Source: Gordonibacter faecis
GTDB taxonomy: Bacteria > Actinomycetota > Coriobacteriia > Coriobacteriales > Eggerthellaceae
Length of the DNA: 64,000 nt
Direction: 5' to 3'
NCBI RefSeq assembly: GCF_030077735.1
Contig: NZ_JASJEU010000012.1
Span: forward strand, 186,001 to 250,000
Both the position numbers and the translations under genes were made by a program. Positions 1 to 8,536 of the stretch are shown here, piece by piece. Every line of letters begins with the position of its first letter. Position 1 is the first letter of the stretch. The notes under the pieces are model-generated. The model ran no database searches and had not been told where the DNA came from. It worked only from the letters and a program-made list of their open reading frames with translations.

Positions 1-90
1 GTCGGCGCCACAGTGCTCATCTTTGCAGGCCACCTGGCAACTGCGGCAGCCGTTGCAGCGGGCAATGTCAATAAGAAACGTTTTCGCCAT
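1..90 (-). CDS. 4Fe-4S small subunit of a transhydroxylase-type molybdenum enzyme (N-terminal 30 residues only)
   Basis: Only the first 30 codons lie in the window; the gene runs off the left edge. The start is ATG at 90, four bases after the stop of the large-subunit gene, so the two form an operon. The visible N-terminus MAKTFLIDIARCNGCRSC followed by QVACKDEH carries the CxxCxxC...C pattern of a bacterial ferredoxin cluster. It closely resembles the N-terminus of the complete small subunit at 7462-8277. By analogy with pyrogallol-phloroglucinol transhydroxylase, this subunit would hold three 4Fe-4S clusters and pass electrons to or from the Mo subunit. The fold of the rest cannot be seen. 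Confidence 0.85.
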   Translation of the reverse strand, partial: MAKTFLIDIARCNGCRSCQVACKDEHCGAD

Positions 91-94
91 GGTG

Positions 95-2830
95 TCATGC
101 CTCCTTGACGATGCGCGCCGAGGCAATGAGGCCCACAGCGGGATCGTAGTCGCGGTTGAACTCTTCCGGATACTGCGCCGCAAGCGCTTGCACGTCCACT
201 TTCTCAATGTTGGCTAAGAATCCGTTGGTCACTTCGCCGGGCGCGTTTTTCGACGTAGTTGCACCGGGGCAAATGAGGTTGTTCGCACCACCGCGATCGA
301 GCCCACCGGTGCCGGTGACAATGCTATCCACGCGAGCGCCGTGATCTTGACTGATACAGTGCGGCATGATGCGTTCGGTCACCACTACGCCACCCAGCAC
401 GTTTCCGCGCTCATTGAAAATGCGCACAATGTCGCCATCGTGTAAGTTGCGGGCGCGGGCGTCCACCGGATTCACCCAGACGGGTTCATACCGATAGCCA
501 TCAGGGCCGATGACCTTGCAGGCGTTCAGCTCGCGCAGCCATGCGATGTCGTCGTGTTCGGCGTGCACGCGCCAGCGCGGATGATTCGACACCACGAGGA
601 AGGGATAATCCTTGCCGCGGTCGCAGGTCAGACGCTCGTGATGCGCTTCACTTTCCTCAATCCAGTGGGGTACGGGCGGACGCTCTTCGTCTCCGGGCCA
701 ATGTTCAGCGATGCCGGTGGCGTAGAACTCAATCTTGCCGGTTGGCGTGTCCAGCGGATGGCCTTCCGGGTCGTCATGGAACTGGATGAGTCCGGCTGGA
801 TCGTCTTCCCAGTCATCAGCCGTGGGGAAGGGGTAGTAACCCACTTCCACAAACTTCTCGAAAGGTAGGTACTGAGACATGCCGCCCTTCATGGCGCTCA
901 GTTGCTTAGAACGCGGTCCATCTCCCTTGGCGAGATTGGGATTGCCGCCCATGAATCCCACGCGTTTCAGCTCTTCAAACGCTGCAACCTTTTCTTCGTC
1001 TGTCAGGGTGTGCGCGGCGAACTGCTCGGGAAGTTGCGCGCGAGCTTCATCAACGCTCATCGAGCCGAGCCATGTACCTACGAGTAGTTCGGCTACGCCC
1101 AGCTTTTCAGCAATGGCTAGCACGCATTCAGCGTCGGTGCGTGCCTCGCCCACGGGGTCGACCGCTTGTTCCTCGTGAATGGCCAGATCGTTGTGCCCGC
1201 ACATGGTGCAGGTGGCGATGTCGGTTTGCTCTAACTTTGTGGATACGGGCAGTATGATGTCGGCGAACAACGTGTCATTTTCCATCCACGGGTGCTGCAC
1301 CAACATAAACTCGATAGAGGGGTCGCGCAGGGCGTCTTGCATGCGGTTGCCGCCGTTCCAACATGTGGACCAGCACGGTGTATCAGTCCAGAACATATGG
1401 ATACGCGAGGCACCTGGCTCCGGGTAGCGGTGTTGACCGAACTGGTCGATGCGTGGAAGGCCAGCGATGACGTGCCCATACCAGGTAAGTTCCTCGCCCT
1501 CCGGCAGCAAGATAGCGTCGGGTACCATGGTCTGAGGAATGGACCACCGAAGGCCCGTACCCGGCAGGTGGCCGGTGAACGCTGCACCGAAATAGGTGCC
1601 GCCGGCCGGCCGGGGGCAGGTGAGCAGGTTTTGCTGGCCGTATAAGCCCCATTCAATCATGGATATCTGATTGCGTCCGGGCGCGCCAACCGCTTGCATG
1701 GCAAGCAGGCACACTTCGAGACGCCCTGGCTCATGGGAGAAGCAACTTCGAATGTAGCCGCCGCCGTTGCAGTGGGCAATGGAGACGTTATGTTGTGCCC
1801 AGTAGCGAGCGAGTGCCTTGATGCGTCGCGAGGGCACGCCGCACTTCTCTTCCGCCCACTTCGGCGTTTTTGGCACGCCATCTTCGCGACCCAATACGTA
1901 GTATTCAAACCAGTCAAAACCTACGGCGTGCGTGTCAATGTAAGAGCGGTCGTACAAACCTTCGGTCATCCAGACGTAGGCGATGGCTAGCTGCAGAGCC
2001 GCATCGGTGTTTGGCAGTACAGGGATCCACGTGTCAGCGTGCACAGCAGCGCCATAGTTCAGGTCGGGGCACACATAGATGCTCTTTATTCCCAGATCCG
2101 TCCACCAATAGCAAATCTGCGAGGCAATTTGGCCTCCCCATCCCCACGGTGTGGTTTCAGGATCACAGCCCCAGAACAGCACCGCGTCGGAGTTCTGCGA
2201 CACGTCGCGCAGTACATTATTCTGCAGGGTCTGTTTGCCCACCGGGTCCATGCCCCACACGTGCTTGGCGCCCCAGTACCATCCCTCCCAGCTATCGGGC
2301 TGGCGTGCTTGGCAAGTGTAGCCCCCAAGCACATCCATGAGACGGGTGTTGCAGCCATGGCCGCCACCGATGATCTTCGTCTCGCCGTGGCCATCGCCCT
2401 GGCAAAACACCGCAGAGCAGCCATAGGTGTCGATGACGCGTGCAATTTCATCGGCGCAGATTTGCGCAGCTTCGTCCCAACTGATGCGCTCATAACCGCT
2501 GATGCCGCGCGTTTCAGGATGCCGCTCGCCCTGCGGATCCCAGTCCACACGCTTCAGTGGGTAGGGAACACGATTCGGCGAATACACGCGCTGTTTGTAG
2601 CCGTACGCCAACGGCGGTAGCGTCGTTTTAAGTCCCGGCGTGAATGACGACCCCCGTGCGTGGATTGTCCACGGTTTGATGTCATCGACCGAGTACTTTT
2701 CGTCGATGCGCATCGGTCGGATACGGGCAATTTTCCCCTCCTTCACGTCCACGATGCCCGCGTTTGTGCCGGCACCGAAGCCGCACCATCCGAGGGTCTT
2801 GTACACCGATCGGTCTTTGGTCGTGCCCAT
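95..2830 (-). CDS. Molybdopterin oxidoreductase large subunit, pyrogallol transhydroxylase / catechol dehydroxylase type
   Basis: A 911-residue bis-MGD enzyme of the DMSO reductase superfamily. The arrangement follows the alpha subunit of Pelobacter pyrogallol-phloroglucinol transhydroxylase. There is no Tat signal and no CxxCxxxC cluster motif at the N-terminus. A PDSWEGWYWG segment near residues 178-187 supplies the presumed Mo-ligand serine (about S180) next to an aspartate, and a histidine lies about 31 residues upstream in GDGHGE. Gut relatives in Eggerthella and Gordonibacter dehydroxylate catechols (hydrocaffeate, catechin, DOPAC); the substrate here is inferred only as an aromatic polyol. 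I chose ATG at 2830 because a GGAAGGGG ribosome site sits properly upstream; GTG at 2836 is the alternative. The small subunit follows at 90, and a DASS permease lies upstream on the same strand behind a terminator. Confidence 0.88.
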   Translation of the reverse strand: MGTTKDRSVYKTLGWCGFGAGTNAGIVDVKEGKIARIRPMRIDEKYSVDDIKPWTIHARGSSFTPGLKTTLPPLAYGYKQRVYSPNRVPYPLKRVDWDPQGERHPETRGISGYERISWDEAAQICADEIARVIDTYGCSAVFCQGDGHGETKIIGGGHGCNTRLMDVLGGYTCQARQPDSWEGWYWGAKHVWGMDPVGKQTLQNNVLRDVSQNSDAVLFWGCDPETTPWGWGGQIASQICYWWTDLGIKSIYVCPDLNYGAAVHADTWIPVLPNTDAALQLAIAYVWMTEGLYDRSYIDTHAVGFDWFEYYVLGREDGVPKTPKWAEEKCGVPSRRIKALARYWAQHNVSIAHCNGGGYIRSCFSHEPGRLEVCLLAMQAVGAPGRNQISMIEWGLYGQQNLLTCPRPAGGTYFGAAFTGHLPGTGLRWSIPQTMVPDAILLPEGEELTWYGHVIAGLPRIDQFGQHRYPEPGASRIHMFWTDTPCWSTCWNGGNRMQDALRDPSIEFMLVQHPWMENDTLFADIILPVSTKLEQTDIATCTMCGHNDLAIHEEQAVDPVGEARTDAECVLAIAEKLGVAELLVGTWLGSMSVDEARAQLPEQFAAHTLTDEEKVAAFEELKRVGFMGGNPNLAKGDGPRSKQLSAMKGGMSQYLPFEKFVEVGYYPFPTADDWEDDPAGLIQFHDDPEGHPLDTPTGKIEFYATGIAEHWPGDEERPPVPHWIEESEAHHERLTCDRGKDYPFLVVSNHPRWRVHAEHDDIAWLRELNACKVIGPDGYRYEPVWVNPVDARARNLHDGDIVRIFNERGNVLGGVVVTERIMPHCISQDHGARVDSIVTGTGGLDRGGANNLICPGATTSKNAPGEVTNGFLANIEKVDVQALAAQYPEEFNRDYDPAVGLIASARIVKEA

Positions 2831-2940
2831 GGCCACCCCTTCCTCTCGTTAGGTTCAAGTGGAGCCGCCGCTACGTCGCGTCGCGCGCAGAAACACGCGG
2901 CGCAGCGGCGGCCTCGTTCGTCGGGTGGCGGAAAAGGGAA

Positions 2941-2971
2941 GGGCCCAGACCCCCATGTGGGGTCCGGGCCC
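2941..2971 (-). terminator. Rho-independent terminator after the DASS permease
   Basis: A 13-base inverted repeat, GGGCCCGGACCCC/GGGGTCTGGGCCC read on the minus strand with a G-T pair, has a short loop and is followed on that strand by a T-rich run (TTCCCTTTT). It separates the permease gene (stop at 3011) from the Mo-enzyme operon that starts at 2830, so the two probably have separate promoters or partial read-through. Confidence 0.75.
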
Positions 2972-3010
2972 GAGAAAGCGCGAGCCCGTGAAGAGCTCAA
3001 ACGGTAGGAC

Positions 3011-4450
3011 TTAGTACCCCACCATGCTCACGAGGGGAGCAAGGATGGTGGCGTGGAGAATCATCATGGCGATGGTCGGTGCGATACCGGCCTTGAAGAA
3101 CTCGCCCATCTTCCACTGGTTGTGCTTGAAGGTCATCATGTTGTTGCTGTCCACACCCAGAAGGAACGTGGTGTTGGCGTTGAAGGCAATGATGATGGCA
3201 AACACGGCGGCCGAAACGCCCATGCCAGGACCCATGGCTGCCAGCGGGATAAGGCTGATGGCGATGAGCGCCGGGCCTACCGGAATAATGAGACGCATGA
3301 GCGGCAGCGCCATGGCGGTGGCGGCGATAACGGCGAATGCCGACACAGCCATCTTGCCCACGGTTGCGCCGAAGAGCCAGCTCGCAGCGCCCTGCTCCTT
3401 GATGCCGCCTGCGATGGACTGTACGCAGCCAATGAGCAGCACGATGGCCCACTGCACACTGGAGATGTACTCTTTCCAGGTGAGCACGTCGATGCCCGGG
3501 AGGAAGAACAGCGCCAAACCACCCACGGCAATAGCGGTGGCATCCCACCCGGTCCAGTTGCTCGCGACCCAGCACACAATCATGAGCAAGAGGATGGCCA
3601 GCACCTTCTTATCGAACGTGTCCAGCTTGCCCACCGAGGCACCCGACTTCTCGATGGCGAGCATCGTCTCGTCGGAGATGCGGTCGGTCTTGAAGATGAA
3701 CACGACGGACAGCCAGCACACCACCAGAAGAATGATGGCGATAGGCGCGCAGATGATGACCCAGTCAAGGAATGAAATGGTGAAGCCCGCGTTCGCGCCC
3801 AGCATGTTCAGTGTCATGATGTTCAGCGCGGAGCCGGCCGGCGTGATCATGCCACCCATGCAAGAGGCGTAGGCAATACCGATCATGAGCGCCTTGCCAA
3901 GGTTGGCGGCGTGCTTCTCGGTGCCGTTCTTCTGCTCAACCTCAATGATGCTGGACATAGCGATGCCAGCGAACAGCGCGGTGCACGGCAGGTTCGACAC
4001 AAACGCCGAGATCACGGCCGTAGCTACCATGAACATGAGCACCGTAGTTTTGGCGTTGCCCTTTGTCACGTGCATGAGCGCGAACACGATCTTCGTCGGA
4101 ATCTTTGTCTTCAGTAGCGCGGACGTAATGCCAAACGACGCCAAGATGAAGAAGATAACGTTACTGATGAAGTTCGCCCACACGCCTGGTGTGCCGTTGT
4201 AGGGAAAGATGCCGAACCCGGGCATGAGGCACATGAGCGCCAGACCCGAAATTGCCATAGGAACCGGCTCGGTTACCCACAGCACGATGCCCGACACCAT
4301 GAGCGCAATGGCCATCTTGCCGGCGTAGCTCAGCCCCTCGGGCGTGGGCAGGAAGTGTGCAATGACGATGATGGCAATAGCCACGCCAATAAGCGCCAGC
4401 CGCTTGCCAAGCGACGCGCCCTTCGGCTTACTGTTGTCTTTGTCTGACAT
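3011..4450 (-). CDS. SLC13/DASS family anion:sodium symporter
   Basis: A 479-residue integral membrane protein with roughly 11-12 hydrophobic segments. It carries the divalent anion:Na+ symporter signature: an early LWVTEPVPMAISGL segment, the SNLPCTALFAG loop, an SGxP-like site replaced by ITPAGSALNIM, and a second helical hairpin near NANTTFLLGVDSNNM. Members move dicarboxylates, sulfate and other anions. A close paralogue is at 11539-12963. The start is ATG at 4450, with AAGGGGG about 12 bases upstream; an upstream TTG at 4462 is possible. Its place between two transhydroxylase-like enzymes suggests uptake of an anionic aromatic or organic acid, or export of its product. That is inference. 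Confidence 0.85.
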   Translation of the reverse strand: MSDKDNSKPKGASLGKRLALIGVAIAIIVIAHFLPTPEGLSYAGKMAIALMVSGIVLWVTEPVPMAISGLALMCLMPGFGIFPYNGTPGVWANFISNVIFFILASFGITSALLKTKIPTKIVFALMHVTKGNAKTTVLMFMVATAVISAFVSNLPCTALFAGIAMSSIIEVEQKNGTEKHAANLGKALMIGIAYASCMGGMITPAGSALNIMTLNMLGANAGFTISFLDWVIICAPIAIILLVVCWLSVVFIFKTDRISDETMLAIEKSGASVGKLDTFDKKVLAILLLMIVCWVASNWTGWDATAIAVGGLALFFLPGIDVLTWKEYISSVQWAIVLLIGCVQSIAGGIKEQGAASWLFGATVGKMAVSAFAVIAATAMALPLMRLIIPVGPALIAISLIPLAAMGPGMGVSAAVFAIIIAFNANTTFLLGVDSNNMMTFKHNQWKMGEFFKAGIAPTIAMMILHATILAPLVSMVGY

Positions 4451-4883
4451 GAGATGAATCAACCCCCTTGTTAGTTAGCGGACTGCCGTTGTGCCGTCTG
4501 CGCGATCCGGCGACCGATCCCCTTTCTCTCGTAACGCCCCCTTGGCGCATCGACTGCTTCACTTTCGCTCAATTTGCTGCCCTCGTAATCCGAACGCGTT
4601 TACTAAAAACGTGTGCCTGCATAGAAAAAAGCGTATGAAGGGCCTCCAGGATGCCGCTACTGCTCTGGGTAGTACGTTTTACGAGGGCTTATGCAAAACT
4701 TCGGACGCGATACTGCGACGGTATGCTCGCGGTACAACGGGCGTTTTCGCGCATGAAGCCGAAAAGGCGAGGTGCTTTGCCGAGTATTTAGTGCGCCGCG
4801 GCCGATTCGCAATGCGGGGAGTGCATGTGACCATGGCGCAGCCGAACGGGAAGCAAAATCTGGCACACGGCAAAGGAGGAGGA
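4451..4883. promoter_or_regulatory. Divergent control region between DASS permease and transhydroxylase operon
   Basis: This 433-base gap separates two divergent operons and should hold both promoters. The frame of the Mo enzyme stays open upstream to 4491, but translation there gives a basic, low-quality peptide without homology, so I treat it as leader. GGGTAGTACG at 4668-4677 is near-identical, in reverse complement, to CGTACTACTC at 11381-11390 in the regulator/permease gap. It may be a shared operator half-site. No clear sigma-70 -35/-10 pair was found. Confidence 0.45.
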
Positions 4884-7460
4884 ATGGAAGAAGGCGTTAA
4901 AACGTGTTTTAAGAACACGGGGTTCTGCAACTTTACGTGGGGGTCAAACGCTGCTGAGGTTGATGTAAAAGACGGGAAAATCCTGCGGATTCGCCCCTTG
5001 CGTTTTGACAAGGCATACGAGCGTGCGGATCTCAACCCGTGGCGCATCGAAGCGCGCGGTACAGTGTTCGAGCCGAAAATGTGCTCTTTGCTGCCGCCCT
5101 ATACCTACGCTTACAAAAAGCGCGTGTATTCGCCAAACCGTATTTTGTACCCGCTCAAACGGGTGGACTGGGATCCGCGGGGCGACCGACATCCTGAAAC
5201 GCGTGGCACAAGTAAGTTTGAACGCATTTCTTGGGATGAGGCCACCGATCTCATCGCTGCGGAGTTGCTGCGCATTCGTGAAGAGTACGGTCCGTACGCC
5301 GTGCTGGTACAGGGCGACGGTCACGGTGAAACAAAAGTGGTACACGGCCCGCACGGGTGTCAGACAAAGTTGCTGGAACTTATGGGCGGCTATACGTTGC
5401 AAGCGCGCAATCCCGACAGTTGGGAAGGGTGGTACTGGGGCTCAAAGCACGCCTGGGGGTTTGAGGCGCTGGGACAGTCTCCGCAAAACAATCTGTGGCT
5501 TGATGTAGCTGAGTACACCGATCTCATTTTGTTCTGGGGGTCGGATCCTGAGACCACCTCATGGGGTTGGAGCGGCCTGATGGCTTCACGTACGTGCTAC
5601 TGGTTTGAAGAGCTGGGCATAAAGAGTGTGTATATCTGCCCCGATCTCAACTATGCGGCAGCTATCCATGCTGACAAGTGGATACCCGTACTGCCGGGTA
5701 CGGACGCTGCTCTGCAATTGGCTCTTGCGTATGTGTGGTTGGATGAGGGTTTGTACGATCAGGAATATGTGCGCACGCACACGGTTGGCTTCGATGAGTT
5801 TGCCGCCTACGTTCGCGGTGACGAAGATGGCGAACCGAAAAGCCCGGCCTGGGCGGCGCCAAAGTGCGGCGTACCGGAGTACACCATTAAGGCGCTTGCG
5901 CGGGAATGGGCGAAGATGCCTACCGCTATTGCCCGCGGCAACGGTGGCGGCATGGCTCGCTCGTCATATTCGCACGAACCCGCACGTCTTGAGGTGTGCC
6001 TGCTCGCCATGCAGGCGGTGGGGGCACCCGGCCGCTGCCAGCTGAAAATGGGAGAGTGGAATGGCGACAAATTCCCCGGACCGCGTCCGGCTGTCGATCC
6101 TAACCTGTCCGCTGCTGGCCGGGGCTGGCATTTTTCGGTGCCACCCCAATTTGTACCCAAGACGCTGGTGCCCGAAGCGCTCACGTTGCCTGAAGGTGAG
6201 CAGCTTACCTGGTACGGTACCACGCTCTTCCCTTGGCCGAAAGAAGACCAATTTGTCGAGCACCACTTCCCGATAACTTCGGAAGAGGGAGGCGGCCCTA
6301 TCCACATGGTGTGGACCGACAGCCCCTGCTGGACTACGTGTTGGAACAATGGCAATGCGTTGGTGGAAGCGCTCCGCGACCCGCGTATTGAAACGGTGGT
6401 CGCCCAGCACATTTGGATGGAGAACGACTGCCTCATGGCTGACATTATTTTGCCCATTAACACAAAGTTTGAAGAACGTGATATCGGCAATGATGTGTTT
6501 TCGGGTCAGTTCGCTTCGGTACTGTATGAAGATCAGTGCATTGAGCCGCTCGGTGAATCCAAGAGTGACTGGGAGGCCGTTGGTGAGGTGGCGAAAAAGC
6601 TGGGTTTGTACGATGCCTACGTGGAAGGCAAGTCGCTTGATGAATGGATGGAGTATGCGTTTGCTACCTCCGGCGTGCAAGAACTCGTTTCTTACGATGA
6701 GCTGCGGGAAAAGGGCTACTATCCCGTGCCCACGCGTGAGGGCTGGTGGGCCGATACACCGCGTGGCATGCGAGCGTTCTATGAGGATCCGGAGAACAAT
6801 CCGCTTGATACCCCGTCCGGAAAGATAGAGTTTGTCAGCGAAAATCTGAAGACGGTGTTCCCCGATGACGAGGAGCGCCCGCCGCTGCCGCACTGGATTC
6901 CCTTTGGCAAAACCCAGCAAGAGAGTTTGCTGCACGAGCGTGCCCGTGCTTACCCGTTCTTGCTGGTGTCGAACCATCCACGCTGGCGCTTGCATGCCGA
7001 GCTTGACGACGTGACGTGGTTCCGCGAGATCGACACCTGTAAGGTAGTGGGGCCTGATGGTTACCGCTATGAGCCCGTGTGGATCAATCCGGTGGACGCC
7101 GAACGTTTGGGTATTGCGCACGGAGACGTAGTGGCGCTTTCGAATGAACGCGGCGTGGTGCTGGGTGGTGCGTATGTGACGCCGCGCATCATGCCGGGTG
7201 CGCTCTATCAGGATCATGGTGCGCGACTCGACCCCATTGAACTGGGGGTTGTCGATCGTGGTGGGGCAAATAACCTTATCTGCCCGTCGTCGGTCATTTC
7301 TGAACATTGTGCCGGTGAGGTGACCAGCAGTTTCTTAGTAACTATTGGGAAGGCCGATCTGGAAACCCTACGTAGCGAACACCCCGAGGCGTTTGAGCGA
7401 CCCTACGACAAGGATGCTGGCTTGCTGATTGATGCGTGGATGACAGAAGGGGAGATGTGA
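4884..7460 (+). CDS. Molybdopterin oxidoreductase large subunit, pyrogallol transhydroxylase / catechol dehydroxylase type
   Basis: An 858-residue paralogue of the enzyme at 95-2830 and close in length to the 875-residue Pelobacter transhydroxylase alpha subunit. It has NPDSWEGWYWG near residues 177-187 (Mo-ligand serine about S179), a histidine in GDGHGETK near residue 147, and a C-terminal MGD-binding domain with GALYQDHGARLDP and DRGGANNLICP. It lacks both a Tat leader and a 4Fe-4S motif, so it is cytoplasmic and depends on its small subunit for FeS clusters. ATG at 4884 is preceded by AAAGGAGGAGG; the longer open frame from 4491 is not credible. The small subunit starts one base after the stop. 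Likely role: reductive dehydroxylation or hydroxyl transfer on a catechol or pyrogallol ring; the exact substrate is unknown. Confidence 0.9.
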   Translation: MEEGVKTCFKNTGFCNFTWGSNAAEVDVKDGKILRIRPLRFDKAYERADLNPWRIEARGTVFEPKMCSLLPPYTYAYKKRVYSPNRILYPLKRVDWDPRGDRHPETRGTSKFERISWDEATDLIAAELLRIREEYGPYAVLVQGDGHGETKVVHGPHGCQTKLLELMGGYTLQARNPDSWEGWYWGSKHAWGFEALGQSPQNNLWLDVAEYTDLILFWGSDPETTSWGWSGLMASRTCYWFEELGIKSVYICPDLNYAAAIHADKWIPVLPGTDAALQLALAYVWLDEGLYDQEYVRTHTVGFDEFAAYVRGDEDGEPKSPAWAAPKCGVPEYTIKALAREWAKMPTAIARGNGGGMARSSYSHEPARLEVCLLAMQAVGAPGRCQLKMGEWNGDKFPGPRPAVDPNLSAAGRGWHFSVPPQFVPKTLVPEALTLPEGEQLTWYGTTLFPWPKEDQFVEHHFPITSEEGGGPIHMVWTDSPCWTTCWNNGNALVEALRDPRIETVVAQHIWMENDCLMADIILPINTKFEERDIGNDVFSGQFASVLYEDQCIEPLGESKSDWEAVGEVAKKLGLYDAYVEGKSLDEWMEYAFATSGVQELVSYDELREKGYYPVPTREGWWADTPRGMRAFYEDPENNPLDTPSGKIEFVSENLKTVFPDDEERPPLPHWIPFGKTQQESLLHERARAYPFLLVSNHPRWRLHAELDDVTWFREIDTCKVVGPDGYRYEPVWINPVDAERLGIAHGDVVALSNERGVVLGGAYVTPRIMPGALYQDHGARLDPIELGVVDRGGANNLICPSSVISEHCAGEVTSSFLVTIGKADLETLRSEHPEAFERPYDKDAGLLIDAWMTEGEM

Positions 7461-7461
7461 T

Positions 7462-8277
7462 ATGAAGGCATTCCTTATCGACTTGGCTCGCTGCAACGGG
7501 TGCCATAACTGTCAGATTGTGTGCAAAGACGAGCATGTGGATAACGATTGGGCACCGTACGCAGCGCCGCAGCCGGACACGGGACAATTCTGGATAAAGG
7601 TTAACGAACGTGTGCATGGCTCCACGCCAAAGGTTCGCGTTGCGTATACGCCTGTTCTGTGCAACCACTGCGCGCATCCCGCCTGTGCTGAAGTGGCCCG
7701 CGATGGAGCTGTCTACCAACGCGAAGATGGGCTGGTTATTATCGACCCCATAAAGGCGAAGGGGCAGCGCGCTCTCGTTGATGCCTGTCCCTATGGTGCT
7801 GTGTACTGGAATGATGAGCTGGACCTTCCCCAGAAATGCACCGGCTGCGCCCATTTGCTAGACGAGGGTTGGGAAGTGCCGCGCTGTGTTGAGGCCTGTG
7901 CAACAGACGCTCTTCAGTTTTTGGAAGAAGATGACATACGCGAGCGTTTTCCCGATGCAGCACCTCTCGGTGACTGTGGCTCATGCGGCCCCCGCACCTA
8001 TTATCGCCGGGCGAAAAAACCGTTCGTTGCAGGCACGCTTTTCGACCCAGCCTGTCAAGAAGTAATTGTCGGTGCGCGCGCAACCTTGCTTGACGAAGAA
8101 GGCGTTTTTGCTGGTGAGGCGCTCACCGATGGATTTGGTGACTTTTGGATAGAAAACGTGGATGAGGAAACCTACGCGCTACGCCTTGAGGCTGAGGGAT
8201 ATGAACAGCGCGAGGAACATGTTGTGGTAACTGATGGCGTCAATGTGGGCGATCTGCCGCTGACGCGCACAAACTAA
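7462..8277 (+). CDS. 4Fe-4S small subunit of transhydroxylase-type Mo enzyme
   Basis: This 271-residue protein matches the beta subunit of pyrogallol transhydroxylase in domain order. An N-terminal ferredoxin motif CNGCHNCQIVC is followed by a second cysteine group in CNHCAHPAC and GAVYQREDGLVIIDP, then ACPYGAVYW with KCTGCAHLL and RCVEACATDAL. That gives three 4Fe-4S clusters. The last 75 or so residues (from about AGTLFDPACQE) look like a small beta-sandwich of the carboxypeptidase-regulatory type, as in the Pelobacter subunit. It is translated one base after the large subunit. It probably wires the Mo site to a cytoplasmic donor. Confidence 0.9.
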   Translation: MKAFLIDLARCNGCHNCQIVCKDEHVDNDWAPYAAPQPDTGQFWIKVNERVHGSTPKVRVAYTPVLCNHCAHPACAEVARDGAVYQREDGLVIIDPIKAKGQRALVDACPYGAVYWNDELDLPQKCTGCAHLLDEGWEVPRCVEACATDALQFLEEDDIRERFPDAAPLGDCGSCGPRTYYRRAKKPFVAGTLFDPACQEVIVGARATLLDEEGVFAGEALTDGFGDFWIENVDEETYALRLEAEGYEQREEHVVVTDGVNVGDLPLTRTN

Positions 8278-8303
8278 ACAAGCTTTGCGAGAAAGGATAC
8301 ATC

Positions 8304-8525
8304 ATGTGCTTCAGACCGGTAGAAGCGGCGCTTCCCGTAAAGTGTCCCGCGTGCGGAACCACCAATAGCAATGGAGCGGAAACGTGCTTCAAGTGCGGTG
8401 CCGATTTAACCGCAGTAAAGGAGGCCGCAGATGGTTCTTCCGCACCGACCGGTGCGGCGCCAACTATACCTCGTGTGCCATCGGTGCCCTCTGCGCCGCA
8501 AGAGCCCGGACATAATGTACGGTGA
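8304..8525 (+). CDS. Small zinc-ribbon protein
   Basis: 73 residues. A zinc ribbon with knuckles CPACGTTNSNG and CFKCGADL spans about residues 14-39, followed by a proline/alanine-rich tail that is probably disordered. It lies 26 bases after the small-subunit gene, has a GAAAGGA ribosome site, and its stop lies just upstream of the MFS gene start. It is therefore part of the same operon. The function is unknown. A metal- or protein-binding accessory role is possible, and assembly of the Mo/FeS enzyme is pure guesswork. Confidence 0.7.
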   Translation: MCFRPVEAALPVKCPACGTTNSNGAETCFKCGADLTAVKEAADGSSAPTGAAPTIPRVPSVPSAPQEPGHNVR

Positions 8526-8536
8526 AAGGGGGAGTT

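Noticed and set aside
4491..4883. N-terminal extension of the Mo enzyme at 4884
   Set aside because: The upstream residues have no counterpart in the paralogue or family, and the perfect AAAGGAGGAGG ribosome site is at 4884.
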